In this document: positions 21,301-33,965 of the stretch, one piece after another
Layout: each line of letters begins with the position of its first letter
How positions within the stretch are numbered: position 1 is the first letter of the stretch
NCBI GenBank assembly: GCA_019925795.1
Contig: CM034309.1
Location: forward strand, 19,524,729 to 19,588,728
Reading direction: 5' to 3'
Source: Dendrobium chrysotoxum
Lineage: Eukaryota; Streptophyta; Magnoliopsida; Asparagales; Orchidaceae
DNA length: 64,000 bases
Notes under the pieces: generated by a model
The model's input: the letters and a program-made list of their open reading frames with translations, nothing else
What the model was told of the DNA's origin: nothing
Database searches by the model: none
Position numbers and translations under genes: made by a program

Positions 21301-24300
21301 AGCATAGCATGCATACATTTTATTCTTCTTTCTATAAGAAGGAACCCAAATCTGTTTGGGTTCCTAAATCTAACATTAATAATTTTATAGGGATGCTCTC
21401 ACAAAAGGCCTCATTAGAGCATGTGGTACCTGGACAGTGGATGTTTAAGGCATATAATTGGAGATGTAAATCAATTCATTTTGTTGGAGGTCAGGGCAGG
21501 AGGCAAGGTAACACTTAGAGATAACACCACCAGGAGAGTGGTGTGATCAGGTATAATTGGTGATTCAAAAATTTCATCATCGATAATGTTTTGATTGTAA
21601 ATGGATTAAAACACAATCTGATCAGCATCAGCCAACTCTGTGATAAAGGCTTCAGCATAAAATTTCTGTCAACTTGCTGCATTATAAGCTTAAATGATAA
21701 AAATATTTTGCAGGGAAAAATGATCAACAATGTCTACATGCTGGATCTAAATTTCTTTAAAGCTGATATTATTTTTTGGTTAAAAATAATTACTGATGAA
21801 TCATGGATGTGGCATAGGAGATTGTGTTATATAAGTATGAAAAGCCTTAGGAAGATCATTCAAAATGACTTAGTGAGAGGTGTCCCCAAATTAGACTTTA
21901 CTAAGGACCACTTGTGTGATGCTTGTTAGTTAGGAAAGTAAGTCAAATTATCCTTCCACTCAATTAAAGACCTTACCACTAGCAAACCCTTAGAAGTCCT
22001 TCACATGAATCTTTTTGGACCTGTCAACACTTCAAGCCTAGGAGGGAAAGTCTATTGGTATGTGATAGTAGATGATTATTCAGGATTTACTTGGGTTAGA
22101 TTTCTATCTCATAAAAGTGAATCATTCAAGGAGTTTAAATCTTTTTTCACTTGGATTCATAGGAAGCTAGGTTATGAGATTGTAACAATTCATAGTGACC
22201 ATGGTGAAGAATTTGAGAATGAACATTTTGAATATTTTTGTAAGGAGCAAGGGATAGATCACAAATTTTTAGCTCCTAGGACCCCTCAGCAGAATGGGAT
22301 AGCTGAAAGGAATAACAGGACCCTAGTAAAAGCTACTAGAGCCATGTTAGCTGAATACTCACTTCCTAAATACTTTTAGGCAGAAGTGATGAATATAGCC
22401 TGTTATATTTTGAATAGGATAAATCTTAGAGCTAAGCTGAATTAGACACCCTATAAAATTCTGAAGGGTAGGACACACAACCTCTCTCACCTTCATGTCT
22501 TTGGATGTAAAGTGTTCATTCTGAATAATATAAAGTCTCAACAAGGAAATTTTGACCCAAAATCTGATGGAGTGTTCCTAGGTTATTCAAGTGTTAGGAA
22601 ATCTTATAGAGTCTTCAATAAAAAAACACTAATAGTTGAGGAGATCACTCATATTGTATTTGATAAATTTGTTAATTCTGGAGGGTCTAGGGTAGAAGAA
22701 GAAGAGGTTGTAGAAGTCACCCAAGGAGTAAAATCTGTAAATCTGGAGGAAAGGGTAGAACCTGATGTTTCTTTGCCTAGAGAATGGAGATATTCTTCAA
22801 GTCATCCTAAAGAACTGATTTTAGGAGACCCATCTGAAGGTGTTAGAACTAGGCATGGACTTAAAAAAGAAGTAAACAAGTATACCTTCATTTTAATGAT
22901 TGAACCCACCAACCTAAATCAAGCCTTATCTGATGAATTCTAGATCCTAGCCATACAGGAAGAGTTAAATCAATTGGTAAGGAATAATATTTGGGAGTTA
23001 GTAGAAAGACCTAAGGATCAGAGTGTGGTTGGAACTAAATGGATTTTCAAAAATAAAATGAATGATTTTGGAATAGTGGTAAGAAATAAGAAAAGATTGG
23101 TGGTGAAGGGGTATAATCAGATAGAAAGGATTAACTTTGAGAAGACTTTTGCCCTTGTAGCTAGATTAGAAGCCGTTAGGGTGCTACTAGCCTTTACCTA
23201 TTTTAAGAGATTCAAATTGTACCAAATGGATGTTAAGAGTGCTTTTCTAAATGGGGTAATAAAAGAAGATGTGTTTGTAGAGAAACCCCCAGCTTTGAGA
23301 ATTCCTAATTTCCAAATCATATTTTCAAATTAAAAAAGGCTTTGTATGGATTAAAACAGGCACCCAGGGCATGGTATGAGAGGCTTAGCACATTCTTACT
23401 GGAAAGAGAGTTTGTTAAGGGGAGCGTAGACACCACCCTTTTTCTGAGGAGAGTAGGAGATGAATTGCACATTGTCCAGATCTATGTTGATGATATACTT
23501 TTTGGATATTCTGATAAAAATTTATGTGATGAGTTGTTTAAAATAATAAGGAATTTGAGATAAGTATGATGGGAGAATTATCCTACTTTTTGGGATTTAG
23601 CATAAGGCAAATGGATGATAGAACTTTTCTTAATTAATCAAAATACATTAAGGACATCCTAAATAAATATGAAATGGATAAAGCCAAGCCAATAAACACT
23701 CCCATGAGCTCCAATGTTTAATTAAATAAAGACTCAAATAGAAAATCAGTTGATCAAAATAAATATAGAGGAATAATTCGATCACTACCTTACTTAACTG
23801 CTAGTAGACCTGATATTATGTTTAGTGTTTATCTCTATGTTAGATTTCAGGCTGATCCAAAAGAGTCCCACCTGATTGCTATTAAGAGAACCTTAGATAC
23901 TCTTAGGGTCCCAAGACTTAGGAATTTGGAATCCTAGGCATAACACTTCTTTTGAAATCATAGGATATTCTGATTCAGATTTTATAAGATGCTGAGTTGA
24001 TAGAAAAAGCACTTCTGTGACATGTTAATTCATAGGATAATCCTTAGTCTCCTGGTCTAGTAGAAATAGAACTCAGTTGCCTTGTCCACTGTTGAAGCTG
24101 AGTATATAGCCTTAGGAAGTTGTGTGGCCCAGGTCCTTTAGCTAAAGTAACAAATTCTGGATTTAGGACTTCTTATAGGCATAATTCCAATCCTATGTTA
24201 TAACACTAGTGCCATCTGCATTTCTAAGAACCCAATCCAATACTCCAGGACCAAACACATAGACTTCAGTAACCACTTCATTAGGGACCATATTACTAAA

Positions 24301-24426
24301 GGAGACATAGAGCTACACTATGTAGCCACTGAAAACCAACTTGCAGATATCTTCACAAAACCACTGGCCTTTGAACCCTTTAGCACCTTAAGAACCCGAT
24401 TAAGTGTGATAAATATTCATGCTTGA
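21301..24426 (+). pseudogene. pol of element B (PR-INT-RT-RNase H)
   Basis: Order typical of Ty1/copia: decayed protease (about 21340-21600), GAG-preINT with WMWHRRLCY and HLCDAC (21810-21930), integrase, RT and RNase H. Integrase (about 22000-22560) shows NLFGPV, where the first catalytic Asp of the family is replaced by Asn; HSDHGEEF with the second Asp; and NGIAERNNR with the Glu. RT shows GTKWIF, QMDVKSAFLNG, LYGLKQAPRAWY and IYVDDILFG with the catalytic YVDD (about 23483-23494). A frameshift near 23550 follows. RNase H resumes with LSTVEAEY (about 24085) and ends at 24424-24426. In-frame stops at 22377, 22443 and 22941 and others break it. Confidence 0.92.
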
Positions 24427-26140
24427 AAATGATGCTTTCTATTTATGTTTTTGTTCTTAGTGTTTTTATTTGATTTGCCTATTTATTTCTTTTTATATTT
24501 TTACTTTATGTTTTTTATTTTCCATTATTTTTTTTTACTTCAGTAGTTTAAGAATCAGATCACTACTCACTTCTGTTGATGAAATTGCCTTCTAAATGAG
24601 ATTTTTGCTTTGTTTTTATTTAGAAGCTTGTAAGCATTGATTGACTTCTCTAAAATAGTTAAAGGAAGAAATTTTTATGATTATTTCTCTTCCTCTAACT
24701 CCTTTAATGGTATATTTTTCTTTTGAATCAAAATCTTTTTCAAAATTAAAAAATTGGACTTTGAAATAGAGATCTATTCTATCTTCCTATAGTAATCTAT
24801 CTCATATGAGTAGTGTTCCAAATCATTGAATCATTTTCATGTTTTTTTAATCAGGTGGTTGTATTTATCATATAAGAATGATTCTATTTTTTGGTTTACA
24901 TTTCCTTATCTAAGAGAGGGAGTTTTTCTTCTCTTATATCTAGAAGATAATCTCACAACTGAGAGTCTTTTAGAGGTTTTAAAAGAAATGAAGCTCACAA
25001 AAGATGCATAAAGTACGTAAATCAACTGAAAAAGAGGCACAAAATGAGCCCAATACTGAAAAGATGTTTAATATTCGCCAATAAATTACAAGATACATCA
25101 AGTGTATCAAAAATTAAAAGATGTGAAAAGTGCATCAAATAATTAAAAAATAAGGCACAAAATGAGCCCACAAAGAAATAAGCTTCCTTCTCTTTCAAAT
25201 CTTTAAAAATCTTAGAAGAATCTATATGCCACTTAATATATTTAAACACTTGAGATTGAAAATCATGATTTCTGATTCTTTACTTTGCAATACTATTTTA
25301 TCAGATATTTTTTAGAACGAAGTTTGAAATGATCACTTTTCTTATCTAATTTTTTTTCTTCTAAATTAGATTTATTGTTTAAAAGGAATTTGAACCTGTA
25401 AGGTGTTTGAGGTAGGGTTTACAAAAAATAATTTTCCAACTTTTTTTAGATTTCAGCATTGTCAATTCATTTCTTTTGAGTTTGTAAATTTAAACTTAAG
25501 TTAATTTTGTCATTTATTGAATGATGATTGATTAAACGAAACCCTTTTGTTTTTGTTCTTTTTATTATTTTTTTCGTTGTATTTTTCACTAGTTCTTGCT
25601 TTTTTTACTTATCTTTTATTTTTGGGACCTCTTCTAATCAACTCTATCCATCCTCAAAATTTTTAATTTTTTGTTCACATCGTCCTGGATGATGTCTGAT
25701 CGTCCTGGACGATACCATCAATTCACTGTTCACCTTCCATCCAACAGCTATTCTGTACCTATTATTGGTGATCATACTGGACAATCCCACAATCATCCTG
25801 TACGATCCATGTGGCACAAATGGCTGGCCGATCTCAATGCAGTTGGTATGATCCTTAATGACTCATCATCATGGATGATTTAGCGAGCAAAGATCATTCT
25901 GGCTGACTCCTCGGGATGATTGCCTGTGTCTAATCATCCTAGACGATGTCTGATCATCCTAGATGATAGGAGTGCCTTTTTGACCAATCGTCCTAAATGC
26001 CATTATTGCTTTAAATCGTCTTAGAAGATCTCCCGATCATCCTAGATGATTTGGACAACTCTTTATAAACAGGCCAATTTTAAGTTTTTCTTCCCACCCC
26101 AAAACTTCTTTCCTCAATCACTAGCACTCAAATCTTCTCT
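24427..26140 (+). other. Element B spacer between pol and ORF3
   Basis: T-rich non-coding DNA, similar in order to 357-2271 of element A, ending in a palindrome array. No independent ORF is supported. Confidence 0.7.
25678..26055. repeat. Palindrome array before ORF3, element B
   Basis: About ten CGTCC-type copies, mostly decayed: ATCGTCCTGGATGAT at the start, ATCGTCCTGGACGAT near 25699, and ATCATCCTAGACGAT and ATCATCCTAGATGAT forms near 25935-26050. It sits 90 bases upstream of the ORF3 ATG, as in element A. Confidence 0.85.
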
Positions 26141-27341
26141 ATGGCTGGTGACAAATGTTTTAGGATGCTGACTGAAAGATCCTCCAGGGGAACTGTAGAC
26201 CCTCGCTTCATTGAGGTAGCTGATCAGGCTGCTTACCTTTTGTACAAATCTACAGGGATTACATCCTCAAAGATGGTCAATCCCTACACACTAACCTATC
26301 TGGCATAAGATCAGTTCGCCCATATAACCCTTAACTTCATTATGACCCTCACATTTCCTTTCAATTCTGAACTTCTGTATGAGTTCTTTACCAGCCTTAG
26401 AATTAACTATGCCTACACTGCACTTCAATCATATGTCAACAAATGGCCTGTAGAAATAACTTATCAGGACTGCCATAAAATTCTTAAACTTACCACCATT
26501 GGAGACAAGCTTCATATCTTGGCTTCAGATCCTAATTTCAACTGTAACCCTATTAATCAGTATCTAAAGAACACCAATGTCACTTACAATGACGGTGCCT
26601 CTAGTTCATTAGTCAAAGATGTTAGGACCATCTAATATGTCCTTAGAATTTCTGTAATTCCAAAAGTGGTGACCATGTTCCCATTACTCCTTTACTCTCC
26701 ATCACCACTTATTATATAATAACTCATAGGGATTTCAATGCTACTGATCTTCTATTCAGATACATTGAACACGCATTAGGGATCCCGAAAATAAGAGAAA
26801 ATCAAATCTGGCCTTAGGACACATTATTGCATATTGTTGACCTCTGAATAAAGAACAAAAAGAAAGAGAATATAAATCCCACGTACCTACTGATTCGGCA
26901 TCATTTACGTCGCATCCCATAATTTCTGCTTGAATCCTGCGATTGTACACTTGCCCTCACTATTAAGACAGCAGGAAATAAAGCTAAAGGCTAAGTTCTT
27001 TGCTTCCCTGCTCAATCCCACGAACTCTCGCATATGCAAGAATCCCGACCTCATTAACCACAAAACCCACGATCTTCTTCCCCTCTTCCTCTATGCTCGA
27101 AATCCCCTTATCGCGAAACCTCCAAGCCTGACAACCTCTAAGCCCGATCTTCCCGAAGCCACGGGCTACCTTCAAACCCTTTCTCCTATCCACAGCAAGA
27201 CCCAAGTTGCAGTCGCCTCTTTCCCTTAAGCCGAAGACCTCAACTCACCTCTTCTCCACCTCTCAATTGAATCCCTCTACAGACCTCCATCCCTCCACCC
27301 CTGCTCAGTTTGTAAGCCAAAAATCCTCTGATTTCTTTAGT

Positions 27342-27345
<4 letters not shown>

Positions 27346-27373
<28 letters not shown>
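27346..27373. repeat. GA microsatellite
   Basis: About fourteen GA units inside N1, followed by CT-rich sequence. Confidence 0.95.
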
Positions 27374-27377
<4 letters not shown>

Positions 27378-27769
27378 CCTACCTTACTCGCAAGCTTCAG
27401 CTAGACCTCCTCCCTCCTTCCCGCAGTGAACATTTCCCTAGACGACATCCTCTCTTGCCAAATTGGAAGAAACGAGGAGAGCTCATTCACTGTGAAGGTA
27501 ACTTTCCCCCTATCGCGCGCCTCTTCTGCCAAATCCCGTGTGCTTGGCGAGCAAAACAGAGGGAAACATGGGGCTCTAACTTGCTAAGAGGTTTATCGGT
27601 TCCCTAACATATTTTAACTTGATTCCTATATAAACCCTTTATAAATCCTGCTCAAATTTTGCATAAATTCCGTATCAAATCCTGCATTCAAATAGTCCAT
27701 AAGTCATGTCCAAATCCTATATAATTCTTGTTGGATTTCTGAATCTATTTGAGTTAGTTATGATTAATT

Positions 27770-28015
27770 GAATTTAATTATAATTAGTTATTTTTAGTCT
27801 TAATTAATTAATTATTATTATAAATTAATTATAATTAATTATGATTAGTTATTAACTAATTATAAATTAATCATAATTAATTAAATTTAATTATGATTAC
27901 TTATTTTTAATTATAATTAATTATTAATTAGTTATAATTAAATATGATTAGTTATAATTAGTATTTTAATAGTAATTAATTATTTTTTAACTACAACTAA
28001 TTATTATTAATTAAA
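27770..28015. repeat. TAATTA-rich tract in N1
   Basis: About 240 bases built almost only of TAATTA, AATTA and TTATAA words with weak periodicity; it can fold extensively on itself. Confidence 0.85.
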
Positions 28016-28147
28016 ATAACAAAATAGAAAAGAAATGTAAGTGCCTTGTACCTCGATTCACATGCCAACCTCACGAGTCGCGAAGGTATAACCCTTCGAT
28101 CCCTAAAACTCCGAGAGCTCAACTTTGACGCTTGTAACGCGATGAAA

Positions 28148-28490
28148 CAACCTATACACACTTTTCATAGCGTGGTGGGAGGGAGTTCATCACGGTGCTC
28201 TTGACGAATCGGGTAATCACCTAAAACCTTATTTTCGGCATTTGTGGTGCACCGAAAAACCACCTATACACGCTTTCCTAAGCATGGTGGGATGGGAACC
28301 CGGTACGATACCTACGGTGAGGTGAGGACACATATAAGTACCTGCTCGTGGGGAAACCACTAATTTTCTTTTGTAACAGGTAAATTTGAAGACCCATACC
28401 ACGCTTTGGAAAGCATGTAGGGGGATGAAGAAAAATATGGCCGTGGTGTCCAAGGACACCGACCATACACACTTTTCTTAGAGTGGTGAG
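28148..28490. repeat. Degenerate repeat with CTATACACRCTTTTC words in N1
   Basis: Four spaced, diverged units: near 28151 (CCTATACACACTTTTCATAG), 28263 (CCTATACACGCTTTCCTAAG), 28393 (weaker) and 28463 (CCATACACACTTTTCTTAG). Each is followed by an (R)GTGGTGGGA-like word. Unit spacing is roughly 75-130 bases. Overlapping open frames on the minus strand (28229-28649) come from this repeat and I do not call them genes. Confidence 0.75.
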
Positions 28491-30159
28491 AAGGCTCCGT
28501 TTCCTATAGTTTTCCCCTAAATGGGGGAGACGCCGGGAGGCTGCCAAAATTTTATTTGAAACACGGAGGACTTGAACAATATTTGGATAGTAGGGAACTT
28601 GCAAATTTGAATTAAACTTGCAATTTGGACAGTAGGGAACAGAACTCAATTGAAATATTAGAGAATTGAACCTTAAATTGATAAATGTAAGATCAAACTG
28701 AAAATATCAAAAGTAAATAATAACTTTGGGTATTCAAATGCACTCAAATGAACCTCATACAAGCAAATACAACTAGATGGATTTGTTTGATTAAACAAAT
28801 TTGCAAAGTGAATGAGCAAATAAAAATGCATGGTGGACAAGGAAGCTCCTGCATCCCTACCACCAGCAACAAGCCAACTTTAAGAAGGTGTATCAAAGAG
28901 AAAGATTAAGAGCAAATGAACAAGCAAGGACTCATGCATTCTGACATTGAATCATTGAACAAAGAGAAGCAATGATGCTTAGTTAATCTGCAATATTGAA
29001 ATGATTGCAAATGAGTTTCAATAAACACTGCAAACAAACAAATCAAGTGGTAAGGAATTTACAAAGTACGCAATGGACTGTTCATAAACGATAGCAAGGG
29101 TTATACAATTGGTGTGGATTAGGAATCCATTATACACACAATGCCTCATCTACAAGTAGAAATGAGAAATTTGTAGTCCAAATGTTATAGTTTGTGGAAG
29201 GATAAGGGCAACAAGCTTTTATGAAAGTACCGACACTGCCGCTAGAGTTCATTCCATAAGCGACATAAGGGAAGATTGACATGAACATAGATGCTTGCAG
29301 TATTAGAAGATTCGTGATGAATATTTGTAAGCGACTGTAAGAGACTTGTTATGCACAGTAGTCTACTTACAAATGATCAATGGATAATATATAATAGATA
29401 TTATATCGTCCCTATGGTTAATAACCATCCCATGACACTCAAATATATCATTCCTCTATAGGAAGAAGAAGATGATACATAATAAACGTCTATGGGTTAT
29501 ACATTAATAGGCAACAGGTACAGCAACATCATTGCAATCAACCATCACTCGACGATCAGAAAATATCCTAATCTCCCACAAACAAAGATGACTGGTTGGC
29601 AACAAATGCAAATACATATAAACCATATTCAAAGGAGCTATAATAAACATAAAATATCTATAGCTCTTGGCAATCAATTGCAAATGAAAGCTATAGTTTT
29701 GCACCAATCAACATACACAGAGAAATTAAGAACAAATATAAGAACCTATCAGTTACGTAGTAGGAAGCAATGAATGCTATGACACCCTTACCCTTCAATG
29801 TTAAGCAAATAGATTGACTCATTACGAGAAGATACCAAACAACTATAACAAGCCATCTACACGCATCTACAAATGTATAACAAGAGATTCGTTAGTGTAC
29901 TATAATCCACCTGCAGGAAGAAATAAGCAGTACATGATAGTCTACCTGTATAAAGTAGCAAATAACTTAATCCACCAGCTGCTACAACACGTCACCGAAT
30001 CTATAACACTCGTACAAGCAGACGAAGGCGTCTACAAGCTTCCAAGTAAAATGATGAATTTAAATGGCAGTTTCCCACACTACTGATCAGCGTCAAATAT
30101 CCCAAAAATATCCCCCACACATGCACCTTAATTTGTATACACTTAGGTACATAAAAGGG

Positions 30160-30450
30160 TTAAGGGCAATCACAATACCCGCATGGGCCTCGATGAGCGT
30201 GTTGTAGGAACACACGTGACATCTAGGGATGCTGCGCGGGTCTATAAATTTAAACTCGATCCTCCTAAGTAGATAAATAAGAGTCAACAAGGTTCAGTAA
30301 ATAATTATAAAGTGCCCCCAAATACCAGCATGGGCCCCGGCGAGCATGTTACGGGTACACACGTGATGTCTAAGGATGCTGCGCGGGTTAATAAGTGAAT
30401 TTGAGTTCGAGCCCGATCCTTCTATGTGCATAGATATGAGTCGACACGGC
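30160..30450. repeat. Tandem duplication of a ~145-bp unit in N1
   Basis: Two copies with CGCATGGGCC / AGCATGGGCC, ACACACGTGA, GGATGCTGCGCGGGT and CTCGATCC / CCCGATCC in the same order, starting near 30178 and 30325. Diverged single units are also present in the related repeat at about 53463-53730, which ties N1 and N2 to one family. Confidence 0.8.
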
Positions 30451-31834
30451 TCAAACTACTAAATAAATATACAGTCATGATGTCGACTAGGATAATTATT
30501 TTATACATTTATATTAGGCCTTCAAAGCCTATAATCAAGAGAATTCACTTACAGGCGGATTTGCCTCAACGGTTATGACTCAAGGCCTCTGAATTGCATG
30601 ATTTGCCGCCAAATGGCATCATTACATTACGGTTATGGCTAGAGCCCGTATGCTCCCCAATGGCATGAAATCCTTAAGACATGAATCAATAGGATATGAT
30701 CGATAGGGCACAAAGCCCTCTGTTAGCTAAGGTGGATTCAAATTTGTCCCCTTAGACAAACACTCCCCCTAGGTCTACAAGGTATCCTTGGACAAAACAA
30801 CCCATGGCTACCAACAAGGATCCTTCTTTTAGGTTGGGTTGACTACCTCCTCTGACTAAGTAGACCAGGGACCATGATGGCTCGGGATGACGGAACCATG
30901 GGATCTTGATCGGGTCCATCATCCATTCCCCCACCATCCACTTTAAGTGCAAGGTGGTGAAATTTTTATTTTAAATATCAACCTTCAAACACATCTATAC
31001 CCATGCTGCTTCTATATACTAGATAACATGTATACCTATGCATCTGATTGAAAACTAGCCTTAATCAAAAGTTTTCTCTCGTGATTAGGAGGGGTAATTA
31101 ACTATAGGGACTTGCGCCTATAAGAAACTAGAACTCAGATCATAAAGTCCTCGCAAAATGAGGGCAATATCTCTTGGTAGTGTCTTATCTACAAAACCAT
31201 CTGCCTTCCAAAATTTATCCCAGAACTTAATTCCGTTAAAAATCCTTTGAGAAAGCAAAGCAGGTGGAGGCCGGGGCCAAATTTTTGGAGCCCACACCTA
31301 TGTTCTTGAAACTAAGTATAACCTTTAGTATCCTTCCCCACCAAATTATCAACCTTCCTTCTACACCAATAACTCCTTCCACATCCTTCACAACACACGT
31401 CTCCATCTGGAGCATGAGGAGGTTGTGGGAGTAGAGGAAGAAGCTATTCCTGAACCTGTTCCTCTCTGCTAGTAGTCACCGATCAATCCGTTGGTACAAT
31501 ATTTTGATTAGTGGGAAGTCAGATTTGAGTCTTATGTCTTGGAGCAGCAGCAGCAGCACACCCAGGATATAGCTCATTTTGAGGAGTTTGCAACATAACA
31601 ACAACAACACGTAGCTCATTTTGATGATTACCTAATACAGCAGCAGTAATAGTAGCAAAGCTAGGACATGGACTAGCTCCGCAAGCTGTTCTCCTCTCTC
31701 CACCCTTTCTATCCACCACCACCTCCTTCTGATCAGAGTACCTTTGATTATTAGTTATTTTTTTGTTATTGTTTTTTTTATGTCCTCTGCTTTTTCTTTT
31801 CTAGTGTTTTCTAGCTCCTCCTTTTTGTGATGAC

Positions 31835-32094
31835 AAAAGGGGGAGTATGTATGTTTGTAAAAGCTTATGTGCCTGTAAAAGTTTCTTTTACTTAGTGCTT
31901 ATTGTTGTGTTCCTACTTAGTTATTTTGTTTATGTTATTCTATGTTTTTCCTTTTACATAAAAAAATGTGTTTTTCTTTTGTCACCTCCCCTATTTTTAA
32001 AAGAATTAACTTAGTAAGGGGGAGTTTAGGAAATAGCAAAACACTTTGGAAAGCTTTTAACAATAATATTTTTTATCATCAAAAAGGGGGAGAC
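31835..32094 (+). other. Polypurine tracts of element B
   Basis: Three purine runs: AAAAGGGGGA at 31835-31844, TAAGGGGGAG near 32015-32024, and the LTR-adjacent AAAAAGGGGGAGA at 32081-32093. The first and last are preceded by a GATGAC or ATCATC word. This matches the multiple polypurine tracts described for Sireviruses. Confidence 0.8.
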
Positions 32095-33871
32095 TGTTAC
32101 AGATCTGGGCCCAAGTCTTATGATTTTGATGATAACAAATATTATTATTTTTATTTACTATGCTATCTCCTAATAATTAAAGTTCATTGCATATCTATTC
32201 TCTCTATTGAATACTAACATGTCAGGTCCATAAGCTTACTCTCAAGCCAGTTCAAGATCGGGTAGACTAAGACTGAGTTAAGTCTATAATTTTAATTTAA
32301 ATACATTTTTTACCTTTTCTTGAGTCAATTGTAATTTGGTGGATCTTGAAGTTAAGTAACCTTGAACACACACCCTAAAGGGGGTGAGTAAAGCGAGATG
32401 GAGAAAATAAATTTTTCTGACCAAATCATACATGATGATTTTTGATCGTCCAGGATGATCTATTCAGTTCACAACCCTAATTAGGGCATCTGGGTCAAGT
32501 AAACCTGATTAAGAAAATCATCTTGCATGATAATGCCATCATCCTGGATGATATGGTTAAATTAAAATACCCAGCTGCCAAACTCATTTATGTAAGATTT
32601 TATAACTCACAAAATTGCATTAATCGTACAGGATGATCCTGATCGTCCTGAATGATTCGTACACAATCATGCCTAAATTGATCAGGTGATTAGGAGAGTA
32701 ATTAAGCTTAGATTGATTGATGATATCGTCCGAGACGATCGCAAAATTGTACTAGACGATCTATAACAAAAACCTTAGTTTTCTCCTAAGTTTCCTGGAC
32801 ATCCCGAACTATCTGCTGGATAATAATGTCTAATTTTGATCTAATCTTACAGGATGATCAGTTATATTTCTACATATCATCCTGATTTATCTCCTAAACA
32901 TCCCAAACTATCTACTAAATGAAAGTGTATGTTTGAACTAATCGAATAGGATAATGATCACATCATCCTGGATGATCAAAATAAACTTTGTGTTTTAATC
33001 ATACAGGAAACCCAGATAGTCCTAGCTGGAAGAGATGATTTAAACTAATCGTACAGGATAATCGATAGATCATCCTGGATGATATTGTCGGCAAGTTAAA
33101 AATTAGAGCGCTTTTTGAGGCCTCCTATTTAAGCTCTCTTAATTACTGATGTAAAAAATCTTTTGCTATTGTTCTAACCTATGAGAGAGCTTAAAAAAGG
33201 AGAAGGAGAGTTTGAGACAAAGGATCTTATGAGGGAAGTTTTTGAGGGGATTCATAAAGGTTTCTCTAAGTAAGGATTCGATCATCTTCTTCCTTCTTCA
33301 TCCTTGGTTCCTTGGTGGCTCTAAGGAGATGATCATCAACATCAAATATAGGTTCTCTGCCTACTCCAAGTGGGAGTAAAAGGATTGTCAGGTTCTCTGC
33401 CTACTCTAAGAGGGAGTAAACGGATTCCGGGTTCTCTACCTTCATCAGGAGGGTGAAAAAGGATTCAAGATTATCTACCACACTGGGTCAGTGGAAACAT
33501 TTTAAAAGGGATTCTCCGCCTTGCTGTGGGGCAAAAGGAGAGACACTAACAGATTAGTACAATACCTGGAATGGGAGGTTTTGGAGAGTGGATGTAGGTC
33601 AGATTTGATCGAACCACTATAAATCTGTTGTGTTCTTTCGACTTATTTTTTGTATTTATTTTCATTTATTTTTTTGATCTGATCTTTGATTGAAATCTCT
33701 TATTTTGATTATCTGCTTCCACTTAAATCGTTTATGTTTAAAATATTCAAGAAGATTTCAAAAAGATTTTTCTTTTTACTTAAAGAATTTTTAAAATACT
33801 AATTGACCCCCCACCCTCTTGGTTAACCTTGGGCTAGTTCTATAGGGTTTAACACCCCTCACGAACTTTCA
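32095..33871 (+). mobile_element. 3' LTR of element B
   Basis: 1777 bp, TGTTACAGATCTG … GAACTTTCA. The terminal CA is intact. Palindromes (32425-33085) are decayed; the hairpin repeat is annotated separately. It is followed by the TAATA target copy. Confidence 0.93.
33350..33505 (+). repeat. 39-bp hairpin repeat, LTR B 3'
   Basis: Three hairpins in a row: 33362-33378 (TACTCC/GGAGTA, loop AAGTG), 33402-33418 (TACTCT/GGAGTA, loop AAGAG) and 33441-33457 (TTCATC/GGTGAA, loop AGGAG). Each has a 6-bp stem allowing T:G wobbles. The third stem has a different sequence on both sides yet still pairs. Confidence 0.88.
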
Positions 33872-33965
33872 TAATAGAGTAAATTTGAGGATTTGATGAA
33901 GTTTGAATGGGTTGATTTGATTTTATGCTATAAATTGACCCATGTGTTGACCTAGTTTGACCAGA
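33872..33965. other. F-family copy 2, middle part
   Basis: Continuation of the sequence broken by element B. It matches the 12110-12200 region of copy 1 (GATTTGATRAAG, GTGTTGAC…GTTTGACC). It ends at the hAT target duplication. Confidence 0.6.

Larger units (their letters stand above)
26835..31296. mobile_element. LTR-like insertion N1 inside ORF3 of element B
   Basis: 4462 bp that interrupts ORF3. Termini are TGTTGACC… and …GGAGCCCACA, so TG…CA. It is flanked by CATAT (26830-26834) and CCTAT (31297-31301), a 5-bp duplication with one mismatch; removing one copy restores ORF3 homology with element A. It has no coding ORF I recognise, no internal LTR pair and no primer site, so the best reading is a solo LTR from a gypsy family with very long LTRs. 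Orientation is uncertain. A related sequence ends at 55118 with TTTTTGGAGCCTATA. Confidence 0.8.
26141..31754 (+). pseudogene. ORF3 of element B, split by insertion N
   Basis: Starts MAGDKC at 26141 and ends at a TAG at 31752-31754. The first half (26141-26834) contains TLTFPFNSELLYEFF, LQSYVNKWPVEITYQDCHKI and DGASSSLVKDVRTI, the best preserved ORF3 segment in the window. The second half (31297-31754) resumes in the middle of a conserved segment (compare LSHIIAYALETKY in A) and ends with Gln-rich and Pro-rich stretches. The 4.46-kb insertion and several stops inactivate it. Function unknown; see element A ORF3. Confidence 0.8.
17808..33871 (+). mobile_element. Sirevirus-like copia element B, both LTRs, nested insertion inside
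   Basis: A 16.06-kb unit: 5' LTR 17808-19598, primer site 19601-19612, gag, pol, palindrome spacer, ORF3 with a 4.46-kb insertion, polypurine tracts, 3' LTR 32095-33871. Without the insertion it is about 11.6 kb, in the usual range for Sireviruses. Target duplication TAATG (17803-17807) and TAATA (33872-33876) differ at one base. Hand comparison of the first ~145 bases of the two LTRs shows about ten differences (roughly 93% identity), so the insertion is old. Every coding region has stops or frameshifts. Long Gag, met-tRNA primer site, multiple polypurine tracts, extra ORF and U3 palindromes together point to the Sirevirus group. Confidence 0.92.

Noticed and set aside
26930..27229. Plus-strand 99-codon frame in N1 (MNPAIVHLPS…)
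   Set aside because: An open frame on the opposite strand covers the same bases; no domain; the region is LTR-like.
28229..28649. Minus-strand frames of 76 and 123 codons in N1
   Set aside because: They coincide with the degenerate tandem repeat and overlap in different frames without recognisable domain.
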